Counted from the first letter of the stretch, positions 48,106 to 59,791 are shown. The stretch is 64,000 nt of DNA from a virus (IMGVR_UViG_3300028025_004808:1-64000); one strand, 5' to 3'. Numbers and translations: made by a program. Notes: generated by a model not told the origin, from the sequence alone.

Positions 48106-48456
48106 ATGACGCATGAACACGGATTTCAAAAAATCAAGAACGACCTGTCGTTTGATTGCGACGGAAGTCATGTCGTGCTTGAAAATGTTTCTGGAAGAAC
48201 GCTTTTTGCTGGTGGTGTGAGTCTTTTCCCTGAAGATAAAGGTTTCTATTGTGGACAAGACAAAAAAATCGACAAATTTATTAAAGAGAATAAATTAAAA
48301 GTCGTTGAAGAGAATTCGGCAAAACCAAAGCCTCGGAAACCCAAAGAAGAAAAATCGGAAGAAACTTCTGTAACAGTTGCAGACGTTGATGCCGAAGCAT
48401 CTGTACAATTGGGTTCATCCGAAGATGACATTGCACCATCAACTGAGCAATCATAA
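48106..48456 (+). CDS. Hypothetical protein before the tail sheath (116 aa)
   Basis: A compact N-terminal beta domain (HVVLENVSGRTLFAGGVSLF) is followed by a basic, Pro-rich stretch (KPKPRKPKEEKSEE) and an acidic tail. A structural linker role is possible. The spacer before it contains TTGTACACTAAC and a good ribosome site (CAGGAG). No family is recognised. Confidence 0.6.
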   Translation: MTHEHGFQKIKNDLSFDCDGSHVVLENVSGRTLFAGGVSLFPEDKGFYCGQDKKIDKFIKENKLKVVEENSAKPKPRKPKEEKSEETSVTVADVDAEASVQLGSSEDDIAPSTEQS

Positions 48457-48474
48457 ACAACGGAGAGAGGTCAC

Positions 48475-49941
48475 ATGCCTGGAGTAGTTATAACCACAGC
48501 AGTACGCACTGGTCCAACAAGCGATACAGTTCGCGAGTCTTCGCAAGCCTTTTTTGTTGGCCTTGCAGAGAAGGGTACAGCAGACGAAGCAGTTCTCGTA
48601 TTGAGCCTTGCCGAGTTTGAAGAGAAGTTTGGCGGCTACGTCACATACGGATACCTTCACCCAACTGTTCAGGCTTTCTTTGAAGAGGGTGGCACACAGT
48701 GCTACATCGCAAGAGTTGTTGGTCCAGGCGCAGATATTGCAACCTTGAACCTCAACGAGGGTGGAGTTGGCGGTTCAAACTGCATCACTCTTACAGCAAA
48801 CGGTCCTGGCAACTGGTCAAACAACCTTAAAATTCAAGTACTTGCATCAGGTAACAAGAGAAACATTAAGTTTTTATACAATGACAACCAGGTTTATTCA
48901 ACAGGCCTCAAGTCAACAAACGCAGAACTCGTAAACGCAATTAACAACAGCCCTGTTGCAGGAAACTATGCAACTGCATCAAAGTTGACAGACGACTTGC
49001 CAGAAGTTATGTCTGCAACTGCACTTAGTGGTGGCGATGACGACAGAACACACAACTCGGTTGACGAGACATTCACTGCTTATGTTGCTGCTCTTGAGTT
49101 GTTTAACGATGCTTTTGGTCCTGGTGCGGTTTCTTGCCCAGAAACACACACAATCAACACTGACCTTATTGCTCATGCAAATGCCTACAACAGAGTTGCA
49201 ATCTTGCACACTGCTTCGGGCGATGATGCTGATGATGCAAAGGCAGAAGCAGACGACCTCACTGGTGAAACTGGTTCAGAGCATGCAGCCCTTTACTACC
49301 CTTGGGTTTTCACTCCAACCAACGTAACTGGCGTAACTAGACTTATTCCACCAGACGGATTCGTTGCTGGTGCAAGAGCGTCGGCGCACAACAGCGTTGG
49401 TCCACACCAGCCTGCTGCTGGTGCAATTGCTGCAGCAAGATTCATCAACGGAGTTGAAGTAGACATTAACAAGACAATCGGAGACGACCTTGACGAAAAT
49501 AACGTCAATGCTGTCCGCATTATTGCAAACGGTGTTCGCGTCTACGGAGCACGCTCACTCTCTACCGATACTGAGAACTTCAGATTCATCAGCGTTCAAG
49601 ACACAGTGAATACGGTTGTCCACAACGCAAACCGCTCAATGGAAGACTTGCTGTTCTCCCCAATTGATGGAAGAAATGCATTGTTCACGGAAATTGAAGG
49701 TCGCTTGAAGTCGATTTGTGAAATTCTTGCTAGAGAAGGTTCTTTGTACCCAGCGTATGATGGAAACGGCGCACTTATTGACGCTGGCTTTACAGTCAAG
49801 TGTGACTCTTCAATCAATACAACTGCACAACTTGCCGAAGGCAAAGTTACGGCTCAGATTGGCTTGAGAGTGGCACCAATTGGTGACAAGATTGAAGTAA
49901 CAATCATCAAATCAAATCTCACTGGTTCAGTGACGGTATAG
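48475..49941 (+). CDS. Contractile tail sheath protein
   Basis: 488 residues with the tail sheath signature: PGVVITTAVRTGPTSDTVRE, then TQCYIARVVG, RASAHNSVGPHQPAAGAIAA, INKTIGDDLDENNVNAVRII and GVRVYGARSLSTDTENFRFI, with the C-terminal sheath domain ending in KVTAQIGLRVAPIGDKIEV. The sheath contracts to drive the tube through the envelope, so the phage is a myovirus. A strong ribosome site (GGAGAGAGG) fits high expression. Confidence 0.96.
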   Translation: MPGVVITTAVRTGPTSDTVRESSQAFFVGLAEKGTADEAVLVLSLAEFEEKFGGYVTYGYLHPTVQAFFEEGGTQCYIARVVGPGADIATLNLNEGGVGGSNCITLTANGPGNWSNNLKIQVLASGNKRNIKFLYNDNQVYSTGLKSTNAELVNAINNSPVAGNYATASKLTDDLPEVMSATALSGGDDDRTHNSVDETFTAYVAALELFNDAFGPGAVSCPETHTINTDLIAHANAYNRVAILHTASGDDADDAKAEADDLTGETGSEHAALYYPWVFTPTNVTGVTRLIPPDGFVAGARASAHNSVGPHQPAAGAIAAARFINGVEVDINKTIGDDLDENNVNAVRIIANGVRVYGARSLSTDTENFRFISVQDTVNTVVHNANRSMEDLLFSPIDGRNALFTEIEGRLKSICEILAREGSLYPAYDGNGALIDAGFTVKCDSSINTTAQLAEGKVTAQIGLRVAPIGDKIEVTIIKSNLTGSVTV

Positions 49942-49954
49942 CAGGAGAATATAA

Positions 49955-50407
49955 ATGAAGTTATCACAGAGGCAAATAGTTGCATCAATCGTTCCAGTAA
50001 CGCAGACAGCACCTAAATGGGGCTCTTTTAAGTTTGCTCAAGTTTCTGGTGGAGAAATCACCGCTTCGGTAGAAAAAATCTACCTCGGTGGAAAACTTTT
50101 TCCAGAAGTTTTGTGTGCTCCTGCAGAAATTGGTGACATCACTTTGACTGCTCACTTTGATGACGACAATGTTGTTTCAGAGACAGAGGCTGGAATTGCC
50201 AAGAAACTTGAAACACTTAGAGGTCTTGTTGGCCAGGCTTACTACAACATTCAAGTCTCAACGCTTGACTGCGGAATTAACGTTGCAGGATTGTCAAGAA
50301 CATATACCAATGCTCTTCTCGTTGGACTTACCGAGCCTGACGGTGACTCCTCGTCTGGTGCTCCAGCGACATTCGCACTGACATTCTCAATCCAGAGCGT
50401 TTCCTGA
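49955..50407 (+). CDS. Tail tube protein
   Basis: 150 residues directly after the sheath gene, with a CAGGAG ribosome site. It is beta-rich with the tube-type pattern (GGKLFPEVLCAPAEIGDITL, then VSTLDCGINVAGLSRTYTN and ATFALTFSIQSVS). It forms the inner tube of the contractile tail through stacked hexamers. The size is normal for this family. Confidence 0.88.
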   Translation: MKLSQRQIVASIVPVTQTAPKWGSFKFAQVSGGEITASVEKIYLGGKLFPEVLCAPAEIGDITLTAHFDDDNVVSETEAGIAKKLETLRGLVGQAYYNIQVSTLDCGINVAGLSRTYTNALLVGLTEPDGDSSSGAPATFALTFSIQSVS

Positions 50408-50464
50408 TATAAAAAAACACAAGTAGTTGCGCCACGATAAGTTTCGTGTGCTAATGTCTCTGCT

Positions 50465-51004
50465 ATGACAGAAAACTCACTTTATACAGAGCCTGAAGAC
50501 CCAAAGAAGTCAGAAGCAAAGAAGACATTGCAGACCGCAAAGGCTCCTGAAGCAAAACTTCTTGACAAACTGAAGGACGCAATTCAGAAGAAAGTTGAGC
50601 GCCCAGTTGTGCGTCTTGATGTTCCTGAGCGCCCAGGTGTTTCTTTGAGAATCAGTCCAAACATTACACAGCATCAATTGAAGCAGTGGAGAAAGCAGTC
50701 TGGCGAAGACACGAAGCAGGGGCTTGATTCAATTAAGTTCTCTTGCCATGTGATTGGTCATACAACTGTTGGAGTTATCTTTGACGGAGAAGAAGTTTTT
50801 GACGAAAATGGTTATGAACTCAACTTCGCTGCAGATGAGATTCTTCAGATGACAGACACGACACGACCAATCCCAGAAGCAGTTCGTGCTTTCTTTGGAG
50901 TTGACCCACACCTTGAAGCGGCAGCACTTGCAATCCTTGATGCTGCTGGATACTCGGACACGGTTGACACGTCGGACCCTACGATGGAGTCTTCGACGAA
51001 CTAG
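50465..51004 (+). CDS. Tail assembly chaperone (G-like)
   Basis: 179 residues. The region KVERPVVRLDVPERPGVSLR, ISPNITQHQLKQWRKQSG and TTVGVIFDGEEVFDENGY fits the first tail assembly chaperone that helps the tape measure protein fold. The C-terminal part is acidic (DAAGYSDTVDTSDPTMESS). An open -1 frame overlaps its end (50968-51174), as in the G/GT arrangement of many tailed phages. The ATG at 50465 has a weak ribosome site. Confidence 0.78.
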   Translation: MTENSLYTEPEDPKKSEAKKTLQTAKAPEAKLLDKLKDAIQKKVERPVVRLDVPERPGVSLRISPNITQHQLKQWRKQSGEDTKQGLDSIKFSCHVIGHTTVGVIFDGEEVFDENGYELNFAADEILQMTDTTRPIPEAVRAFFGVDPHLEAAALAILDAAGYSDTVDTSDPTMESSTN

Positions 51005-51174
51005 TAAAAGAGTCCGTCATCGTGTCAGCGGCACGAATGGGCGAACTTTTTGGTACTGACCCTCTTAGGCTCCTAGACTGCACAGACGATGAATGGTTGA
51101 TACGTCTTGCCTGTGCTAAAGTTATAGCAAACGATAAAGAAGAACAAGATAGACGGTCCAAAAACGCCGGTTAG
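50968..51174 (+). CDS. Frameshifted extension of the tail assembly chaperone (T-like)
   Basis: The -1 frame is open from 50968 to TAG at 51172-51174. It reads FDELVKESVIVSAARMGELF, then DPLRLLDCTDDEWLIRLACA and VIANDKEEQDRR, which is the usual T-like end of a GT fusion (L-L-D, then W-L-I-R). The slip must lie between 50968 and 51004. No classic X-XXY-YYZ heptamer is seen there; GGACCCT at 50974-50980 is the nearest. Internal GTG (51022) or ATG (51037) starts are alternatives. Confidence 0.65.
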   Translation, partial: HVGPYDGVFDELVKESVIVSAARMGELFGTDPLRLLDCTDDEWLIRLACAKVIANDKEEQDRRSKNAG

Positions 51175-51206
51175 TCTCTAGTTCTTTTATTCCTATTGGG
51201 GTTACA

Positions 51207-54200
51207 ATGGCCGGTGTTCAGACAGAAATAAAAATTGATGTCGACTATACGGGTCATAGAGAAGCGCGTAAAGCGATAAGAGACTTTAGCAACCTTGATA
51301 GAGTTGTAAAAAAAAGCGCTGCGACATTTGCATCAGCCAGCGGAGGCGGTAGTGGGGGCAGCGCAGGTGGCGGTGTAACGAAGTACTGGGGAAGACTCCG
51401 TAAATCAGTAACCGAGTTTGACAAAGCCGTATCTATGGTTGCCAAAGTTGGCTTAAAAGGCTTGTCCCTAGCAATGAAGGGCTCAGTCATTGAGATGGGC
51501 CTAATGGCTGTTGCCATGCTAGGCGTGCATGCTGCCTTTGTTGTCGGTAATGCGGCTATGAAGGCTATGCGTGCCCTACAGGGTCCACTAGCCGCAGGAA
51601 TGGCGGCAATTGTTGCTGCAGCGTCAGCCGCTGCTGCGGCTATACGCGAAAATCAAGCAGCAATGTATGCCTACAAAACAACCAGTAAAAAAGAGTTTGG
51701 TTCAACATTAAACCAAACAAGACAAGTTATGCGTGCTCTTCACACGGACACATATCTTGCAACCGCTGGTGTTGAGACTTTAAATAAGGCATTTGCTGCT
51801 GTTTCCAAAAACTCAACATTTACAATGAAAAGCCAAAAGACATTAAAAGGTTTGATGGACTTTGCTTCTGCAGGGCAACCGCTAGACCAAGGTGTCCAAA
51901 AAGCAGGAGAGTTAATTGCGGCTCTTCAAAACGTAAAAACTACATGGTCTGAAACAAAGATTGCGGCAGAAGCACTATTCCCTGATAAACAGGCGATGGA
52001 AAAAGCAATGAAGAAGTTGAAGATTACAACTAAAAAAGGTCTTCAAAAAGCAATTGATACTGGCTCTCTTGCAAAAGAAGCAGGAGTAGAAGGACAGTTT
52101 GAACAAGTTTCTGGAACTTTAATAAACAAACTTAAGGGTTATTTCACCATCCTTAGAAACCAATTTGCAGACTTGGGTCAACCAATGCTTGAACCATTAA
52201 AACATGCAGCGGAAGAAGTGTTTAGAATTTTAAGAAGAGGATTTGTAAAAATTTCTTCTTCTACTAGGTCTTTTGGTATGGGAAACATGCTTCACGGATT
52301 GGTAACTCTTGTTCAAAAAGCGACAGATAAAATTGTTTCATTTATCAATAACAACACCCACACTGTTGAAGGAATGTTTACTAAATTAGGAAATTGGTGG
52401 GACAGATTTAGAGATGGATTTGACGTAATAACTGATAAATTGCGTCCGCTTATTAGTGGCGCAAAAGTCATTGAAGGTTTCTTTTATGAAATATTTCAAC
52501 ACGTTAAAAATATTTTTAATTCTAAGTTTGGCGATTTCAACGAATTTTTAACAAAAAACGAAGGCGCTATAAAAGAACTTGGCGGTGGAATTGGACTACT
52601 CCTTGAAAACATATCTGCAGCAATGGGTGAATTTACAAAATTGCAGCAAAAACTACTTCCATTTGTTAATGACCTAGTCAAAGGTCTTGCACAGATAGCC
52701 GGACAAATTACAACAGTAATGAAGGCGTTGAATAAAATGGGCAGCGGACCGCTTGGTGCTCTTGGGGTCATTCTCGCCATGCGTGGCGGAATGAGGGGTA
52801 TGCAGTCAATGTACGCCCAGGGTGGCTACAAGATGGTCATGGTTAACGGCAAACAACAAATGGTGCCAAGTGGTCCTGGCGGACCTGGCGGACCAGGTGG
52901 AGGACCAGGTGGAGGACCAACGGTTGTTCACGGACCTCCTACTGGTGGCCTTGGAACAACTCATGCAACTCCACCAACTATTCCGACTATTCCGATTCCG
53001 CCAATTCCAACTCCTACTGGAACTACTCCTCCTACAACTCCAAGAACACCAACAACTCCTACAACTCCTCCTGGAACTCCTGCTTTCCCAAGTTCATCAA
53101 GAACACCACTTCAAAGACCTGAATACGAAGTGTTTAAAAGAGCGCCAAAAGGGGGGACATATATTGGTGGCAAGTTTTATAAAGGTGGTTCGTTCCTTCC
53201 TACTTCACAAATCACAGCACCTGAGCGTTCTTACTATGGAATAGAAGACATTGCTCGTCCTGGAAGCATGTCTCCAATGGCAGATGTAGCCACAGATGTC
53301 GGCATGGTATCTATGCGTGCTGGTACGCCAGTAGCACCAGCGGCGGCTGCTGCAAGTGCATCTGCTGGTCTTGCTTCTGCATCTTCTCCAACTTTTTCTT
53401 CTGGAAGCGTTCCTCTTAACAGAGCAGGAAAACCAATGGCCCCTCCAGGAGGCATTGAGTACAACGGAAGATTCTATAGACAAGGTCAACAACTTCCCGA
53501 TGGGTTCGCTTCTTCTTCTGGTGGAAGTCCCACTGGTCCTACTCCTCCAAGCGGAGGAGGCGGTGGCGGAGGCGGCGGAGCAACCCCTCCTGGTGGCACA
53601 GGACCAACTCCTCCTACCCCTAGAAGAACAAGAAGATTTATTAACAACCTTCAAAGACCTGGAACAACTGGTGGAACTTTTATAAAAGGTCTTAAAAAAA
53701 TAATGGATGGACCTGACCAGATGTGGCTTCCAGGCGCTGGTGGTGGCGAAGGAGAGATGAGAGACGTTGCTGGAATGACTGATGAAGAGTTCAGACAAGC
53801 AAGGGTCTATAACAAAGCATTTGGTGAAGGTGCTTACAAAGATGGAAAACTTCCGTCATCTGGTGGAAGTGGAGAATTAACAAGAAGAGCAAAATTTAGA
53901 CAGCGCGCAATTAAAAACAGAACAAAAATGGACGGCTATAGAGGAAGACGAAACCGTGCGATGCTGGGAAGCAACACAGCAAAAATGGGAGCATCTTTTG
54001 TACTTGGCGCTGGTTCGCAATTTGCTTCAGAAGAAGCACAGGGCGCAATGGCTGCAGGCGCTGCAGTAGCGCAATCAAACCCACTTGCTGGTGTTGCTGT
54101 TGCTGGTCTAGGAACCGCTATGAACGCAAGAACCGTAAAAGGTGGTGGAGTAAGCGGAGCACTAGGAGGTGCCGCTGCTGGAGCAATGATTGGCTCTGCA

Positions 54201-56123
54201 ATTCCTGGAATAGGCACTGCCGTTGGAGCAGTAGTCGGAACACTTGTTGGCGGTATTGGCGGAATGGTCATGGGCTATCTAAACAGGGAAAAAATAAAAG
54301 CCCAAAAAGCAAAGGCTGTTGCTGAAAAACAAATTAATTCAATTATCAATACTTCTTTAAGTTCTACTCTTGGAGCCGTCCAATCTGAATCAAAAAATGG
54401 TGGTCGTGACGCACAGGGCAAAGAAATAGGACCATCATCATTAAGAACTGCTTTTGAAGACCCAATGAAAGTTATTAGAGCACAACAAGAACTTCTTAAA
54501 GTTGGCACTGGAAGTGGAGTTTATGACGCTAACGGAATAATGAAAAGCCCTGACGAAGTAGCGGAAATACTTTCAACCAAAGGTGGAGTCACTTTTAGCG
54601 ACGAAGATAAAAAAAATATAGCCGCTAAGCCAGAAGAATATCTTAATAAACTTCGTAAAGATGGTGCTGCAAACCTTGCGGCAATGGGTCCATTGCAGGA
54701 CAAGTTTAATGCGCGAATGGACGCTCTAAAAACAATGACTGGTAAGACAGACCAGGAAATAATGGATATGGCTGGAAGCCTTGGCATAAATCTTTATGAT
54801 GCAACTGTTGACTTTAAAGACGTAGTTGAGGGCCTTGGTGTAGCAATGGAAAAAACAAAAGAACAAATGAATGCTGTAACAGTTTCTGCAGTTGTTGATT
54901 CTTTTTCTATTTTTGATGATGCAATAAAAAAATGGGACACTCCACGAATTCTTGATGAAATGGCCAGAACTTTTAGAGACAAAGCAAACAGCGGAACACT
55001 TACATTTAAAGATAAAGCGGAATTTTTACAAGGTGTTGGAGAACAAAATACTACTTTGTTTGGAAGTGGCGGTATTGCACAGGCTCAGTTTGAAGAATCT
55101 TTCCAAGCAGGTGGTTCAGCATTTAAAAAGGGTGGCGCTCTTTATGGAATGGACCCAGAAACTTTTTCTGGTGACAAAGAGATTCAAGCATTGCTGGACC
55201 AACAAAGAACAAAAGCAAGAACTGACCTTGGTCAACAGTATGCAGACCAGTTGAACTCTCAACTAAAAGGCACTGGCAAGATGGTCGACGCTAACGCAGT
55301 AATTGACAAAGTCATGAATATGTCAACAGATGAACTTGCTGCACTTGACATAAAGGCTCAAGGAAAATTTGACACCAGTAAAGTTCGTGGAGCAAAAAGC
55401 AAAGAGTCGGCAGTTTTGGGTGTTGCTGGAATGAGCGACCTTGAACTTATTAGTACATCAAAAGGCAAAAAAGGTGGAAAGGGAGATACTTCCGCTCTTG
55501 ATACTGCTGCACTAGGAATTTCAGATGCAGCATCAGAACTTATAGGAAGTATGGACGAATTCTTTAAGAGAGATAAAGAAAATAAGCCAGACTGGTTCAC
55601 AAAAGAAGCATTTAAAGAACTTATTGATTCTGATGATACATCAACGCCAAGAGGCGCAGGTATTGGTGACACAACTTCTAGCAAACTTGCAATAACAATG
55701 GGCAGACATTCTGCTATGGATGCTTCGCTTACAGGAAAAAGAACAGTCACGTCTTCCTACAGAACAACAGGGCTTGGCTCTGTTAACTCAGACCATGTAA
55801 CTGGTCGCGCATACGATTTAGTCGGTCAAAACCTTGGTCAATATCAAACACTTGCTAAAGCAGGTGGAGGATTTGCAGAGTTCCACGGAACAAATGCTTC
55901 AAGACATCTTCATGTAGTACCTGGTCCAGGTGCAATTGGAGATACGCGCGTACCTGTTGCATCTTCAAATAAGCGGCCATCAATGGGTATGTCAAGTACT
56001 AGTGGAGACACAAACTACTCTTTCTATATTCAGGGTGGAAAGAATGCTTCTCCTCAAGAAATTGCAGACCAGGTAATGATGAAAATTAAAGACACTGAAC
56101 GCTCAAACAGAGAGAGGAGATAG
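51207..56123 (+). CDS. Tape measure protein with C-terminal M15-type peptidase domain
   Basis: 1638 residues. The N-terminal 400 residues are helical, with hydrophobic segments near 90-145 (MGLMAVAMLGVHAAFVVGNA). Pro/Thr/Gly-rich linkers follow (about 555-640), with more Gly/Ala stretches later and FAS sequences at F41 and F767. The C-terminal part is a VanY/M15-like metallopeptidase: SSYRTTG..S-D-H1530-VTGRAYD1537, then H1567-L-H1569. These residues bind zinc and cut peptide cross-links of the cell wall. The tape measure sets tail length and is injected ahead of DNA, so it can also open the wall. The ATG at 51207 follows the chaperone frames by 32 bases. Confidence 0.9.
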   Translation: MAGVQTEIKIDVDYTGHREARKAIRDFSNLDRVVKKSAATFASASGGGSGGSAGGGVTKYWGRLRKSVTEFDKAVSMVAKVGLKGLSLAMKGSVIEMGLMAVAMLGVHAAFVVGNAAMKAMRALQGPLAAGMAAIVAAASAAAAAIRENQAAMYAYKTTSKKEFGSTLNQTRQVMRALHTDTYLATAGVETLNKAFAAVSKNSTFTMKSQKTLKGLMDFASAGQPLDQGVQKAGELIAALQNVKTTWSETKIAAEALFPDKQAMEKAMKKLKITTKKGLQKAIDTGSLAKEAGVEGQFEQVSGTLINKLKGYFTILRNQFADLGQPMLEPLKHAAEEVFRILRRGFVKISSSTRSFGMGNMLHGLVTLVQKATDKIVSFINNNTHTVEGMFTKLGNWWDRFRDGFDVITDKLRPLISGAKVIEGFFYEIFQHVKNIFNSKFGDFNEFLTKNEGAIKELGGGIGLLLENISAAMGEFTKLQQKLLPFVNDLVKGLAQIAGQITTVMKALNKMGSGPLGALGVILAMRGGMRGMQSMYAQGGYKMVMVNGKQQMVPSGPGGPGGPGGGPGGGPTVVHGPPTGGLGTTHATPPTIPTIPIPPIPTPTGTTPPTTPRTPTTPTTPPGTPAFPSSSRTPLQRPEYEVFKRAPKGGTYIGGKFYKGGSFLPTSQITAPERSYYGIEDIARPGSMSPMADVATDVGMVSMRAGTPVAPAAAAASASAGLASASSPTFSSGSVPLNRAGKPMAPPGGIEYNGRFYRQGQQLPDGFASSSGGSPTGPTPPSGGGGGGGGGATPPGGTGPTPPTPRRTRRFINNLQRPGTTGGTFIKGLKKIMDGPDQMWLPGAGGGEGEMRDVAGMTDEEFRQARVYNKAFGEGAYKDGKLPSSGGSGELTRRAKFRQRAIKNRTKMDGYRGRRNRAMLGSNTAKMGASFVLGAGSQFASEEAQGAMAAGAAVAQSNPLAGVAVAGLGTAMNARTVKGGGVSGALGGAAAGAMIGSAIPGIGTAVGAVVGTLVGGIGGMVMGYLNREKIKAQKAKAVAEKQINSIINTSLSSTLGAVQSESKNGGRDAQGKEIGPSSLRTAFEDPMKVIRAQQELLKVGTGSGVYDANGIMKSPDEVAEILSTKGGVTFSDEDKKNIAAKPEEYLNKLRKDGAANLAAMGPLQDKFNARMDALKTMTGKTDQEIMDMAGSLGINLYDATVDFKDVVEGLGVAMEKTKEQMNAVTVSAVVDSFSIFDDAIKKWDTPRILDEMARTFRDKANSGTLTFKDKAEFLQGVGEQNTTLFGSGGIAQAQFEESFQAGGSAFKKGGALYGMDPETFSGDKEIQALLDQQRTKARTDLGQQYADQLNSQLKGTGKMVDANAVIDKVMNMSTDELAALDIKAQGKFDTSKVRGAKSKESAVLGVAGMSDLELISTSKGKKGGKGDTSALDTAALGISDAASELIGSMDEFFKRDKENKPDWFTKEAFKELIDSDDTSTPRGAGIGDTTSSKLAITMGRHSAMDASLTGKRTVTSSYRTTGLGSVNSDHVTGRAYDLVGQNLGQYQTLAKAGGGFAEFHGTNASRHLHVVPGPGAIGDTRVPVASSNKRPSMGMSSTSGDTNYSFYIQGGKNASPQEIADQVMMKIKDTERSNRERR

Positions 56124-56125
56124 TC

Positions 56126-57733
<1,608 letters not shown>

Positions 57734-57735
57734 AC

Positions 57736-59424
57736 ATGTTTACTTCTGATTCTTTACAAATAGGTGATTTAACTAAAAAACAAATGTCTGTTGTTGCTCA
57801 AAATATTTTGAGCGTGAGTGTTAGTTATTCAATGGACATGGCCGCTCAACTAACCATAAAAATAGTTGACCCAGGTCTTGAGATGGGTTCAAACAGTTAT
57901 TTTATAGTTGGTAGAGACGTTGTTTACGAAACAACTGCAATAAGGCCTGTTGAAACATTAACTATAGAACCAGATATATACCCTTTATTTTCAAGAATAC
58001 GACACGTTTATGAAATTAGTAGAGTGAGTGTTTCACAGGGGGATGCTGGTGCATCTCCGGTATATACCCTAGAAGCAATGCCAAAAGCAATTCAGCAAAT
58101 GAAAAGAGATAAAAAACCCGGAAACATAAGTGGCTCTGGATATGAATTTGTAAGACGCGCTGCAATCAAATATGGATTAAAATTTGTTGGAGAAAAAAGC
58201 ACAAAAGTTAAAGCAGGTTCAAAAAACTCAGGAACAGGACAACAAGATTCTGTGTGGGACAGAATAACAAATATTGCTGGCGAGTCGCAATACGTTGTTT
58301 TTGTTGTTGACGGAACGCTGTATTTTGGCACACAAAAATGGTTTTTATATAAATGGGGTACTTCTAGGTTGCAGGGAAAACCTGTACTTGATAAAAAAGG
58401 AAAACCTGTTTTGAACAAAGACAAAACAGTAAAACTTCAACCAAATAAACATTTTATTCCATTTGAATACCCTGGAACAGAAGATTCAAAAAAACGATTT
58501 GAAATTCTTTCTATGCCTCAATTGACAAAAGGCGAAAACGACCCAATGGAGACAGAGGGTTCTGCAACCGTTCATAGAGACAATGGTGTTGGCTTGCGGC
58601 CAGGTATGACTATACGAATAAACAATATTCCGCATATGCAAAAATACTATTTGATTACAAGTGTTAATTTTGAAGAACAGTTAACTGACCCTGTTTCTGT
58701 TCAGTTTAGAACACCTGAAAGACTTGAAGTAAATGGAAAGATAAAAATAAAACCTCTTCCTATTGGAAAAATAGTTAACAGCGAATATTTTTCTACTAAA
58801 AGCAATATTATGGGTACATCTTCAATAGGAATGCCTAACTACAACGACACGCAACCAACTCAAATTCCAGTTGGAACAACACCATTTCCTATCGGAGAAC
58901 AAACAAAAGCAAGATTACCTAACTCAAGAAGACTTGCTTCTCACCCAACATTAAAAGAAGAAATAAAATTAATAGTTCCAAAACCTCTTCTTAGTGCTGC
59001 TTCTTTAATAGACAGAAACAATTTTTTACAGGCTGGAAATATAGATATGTGGAATAGACCTTTGCTTCCTTCTACATATAAAACTGAAACATTAACCAAG
59101 TGTAGAACTTTGTCAATGTTTTATCACTCAACAACATTTATTTATGAAGAGCAAACATTTAATGCTTATGTTATTCTTGAGCGTTTATTTTGTGTTGATG
59201 GAACAGTTATAGAACTTAGCGAATCAGAAGCAATAGATAAATACGAATCTGAGTCAATTCATCATGGAATTTTTTATCAAACAGCAGGACTAGATAAAGT
59301 CAACGCTTACATGTATGTACTTATTCAAGCACAAATGTTGACAGTTTTAAAAAGATTTCCTTCGAATGGAAAAGAAGTTTGGTCTGGCGCTGCAGTAATT
59401 CCCGATAGGAATAGGTGTTTTTAA
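57736..59424 (+). CDS. Baseplate hub protein (gp27/gpD-like)
   Basis: 562 residues. The beginning (LSVSVSYSMDMAAQLTIKIV) and middle (GYEFVRRAAIKYGLKFVGEK, WDRITNIAGESQYVVFV, then a strand region GLRPGMTIRINNIPHMQKYY) follow the fold order of late control protein D / gp27-type hubs, which join the tube to the spike. The C-terminal 170 residues (from about 390) are an extra helical domain. The ATG lies 3 bases after the previous stop and the end overlaps the next start by one base. Confidence 0.8.
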   Translation: MFTSDSLQIGDLTKKQMSVVAQNILSVSVSYSMDMAAQLTIKIVDPGLEMGSNSYFIVGRDVVYETTAIRPVETLTIEPDIYPLFSRIRHVYEISRVSVSQGDAGASPVYTLEAMPKAIQQMKRDKKPGNISGSGYEFVRRAAIKYGLKFVGEKSTKVKAGSKNSGTGQQDSVWDRITNIAGESQYVVFVVDGTLYFGTQKWFLYKWGTSRLQGKPVLDKKGKPVLNKDKTVKLQPNKHFIPFEYPGTEDSKKRFEILSMPQLTKGENDPMETEGSATVHRDNGVGLRPGMTIRINNIPHMQKYYLITSVNFEEQLTDPVSVQFRTPERLEVNGKIKIKPLPIGKIVNSEYFSTKSNIMGTSSIGMPNYNDTQPTQIPVGTTPFPIGEQTKARLPNSRRLASHPTLKEEIKLIVPKPLLSAASLIDRNNFLQAGNIDMWNRPLLPSTYKTETLTKCRTLSMFYHSTTFIYEEQTFNAYVILERLFCVDGTVIELSESEAIDKYESESIHHGIFYQTAGLDKVNAYMYVLIQAQMLTVLKRFPSNGKEVWSGAAVIPDRNRCF

Positions 59425-59771
59425 TGATAGTAGGAGTCAATAGGACAAAAGCCTCGTCGCATCCAACAAGAGCAGATGGAATATATCTTGGAGTTGTTAA
59501 GCGTGTATTGCCAAATAACAAGGTTTACGTATACATACCAAAACTTTCAAATACCGTCGGTCCAATGCAGGTTGTCAACACTATTAGCGGATTTCAAATT
59601 TCTGAAGGCAATCGTGTGTTGTGTGCTAATGTCGGCGGTGGAACAGAAGAGATGTACGTAATCGGGCATCTTGCTCAACAGGCTTCTACTGATGTTTCAG
59701 CGGAAGTTGTTCAAGAAATTTCTAATGAATCAAGAGATATTAAAATTATTATGTTTATGGACATTGCATAA
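59424..59771 (+). CDS. Baseplate spike OB-fold protein (gpV/gp5-like)
   Basis: 115 residues from ATG 59424 (TAATG junction); a GTG three codons earlier is less likely. DGIYLGVVKRVLPNNKVYVY, then QVVNTISGFQISEGNRVLCA and GGTEEMYVIGHL match the small OB-fold of gpV/gp5-type spike proteins that sit at the tip of the tail. No lysozyme domain is fused. The short tail after the OB-fold is unlike a long beta-helix, so a separate tip may be encoded elsewhere. Confidence 0.8.
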   Translation: MIVGVNRTKASSHPTRADGIYLGVVKRVLPNNKVYVYIPKLSNTVGPMQVVNTISGFQISEGNRVLCANVGGGTEEMYVIGHLAQQASTDVSAEVVQEISNESRDIKIIMFMDIA

Positions 59772-59791
59772 ATGCTGTGGGATAATTGAAT

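Noticed and set aside
50974-50980. GGACCCT as a proven slippery site
   Set aside because: Re-pairing of the first codon after a -1 slip is poor, so it is mentioned only as the nearest candidate.
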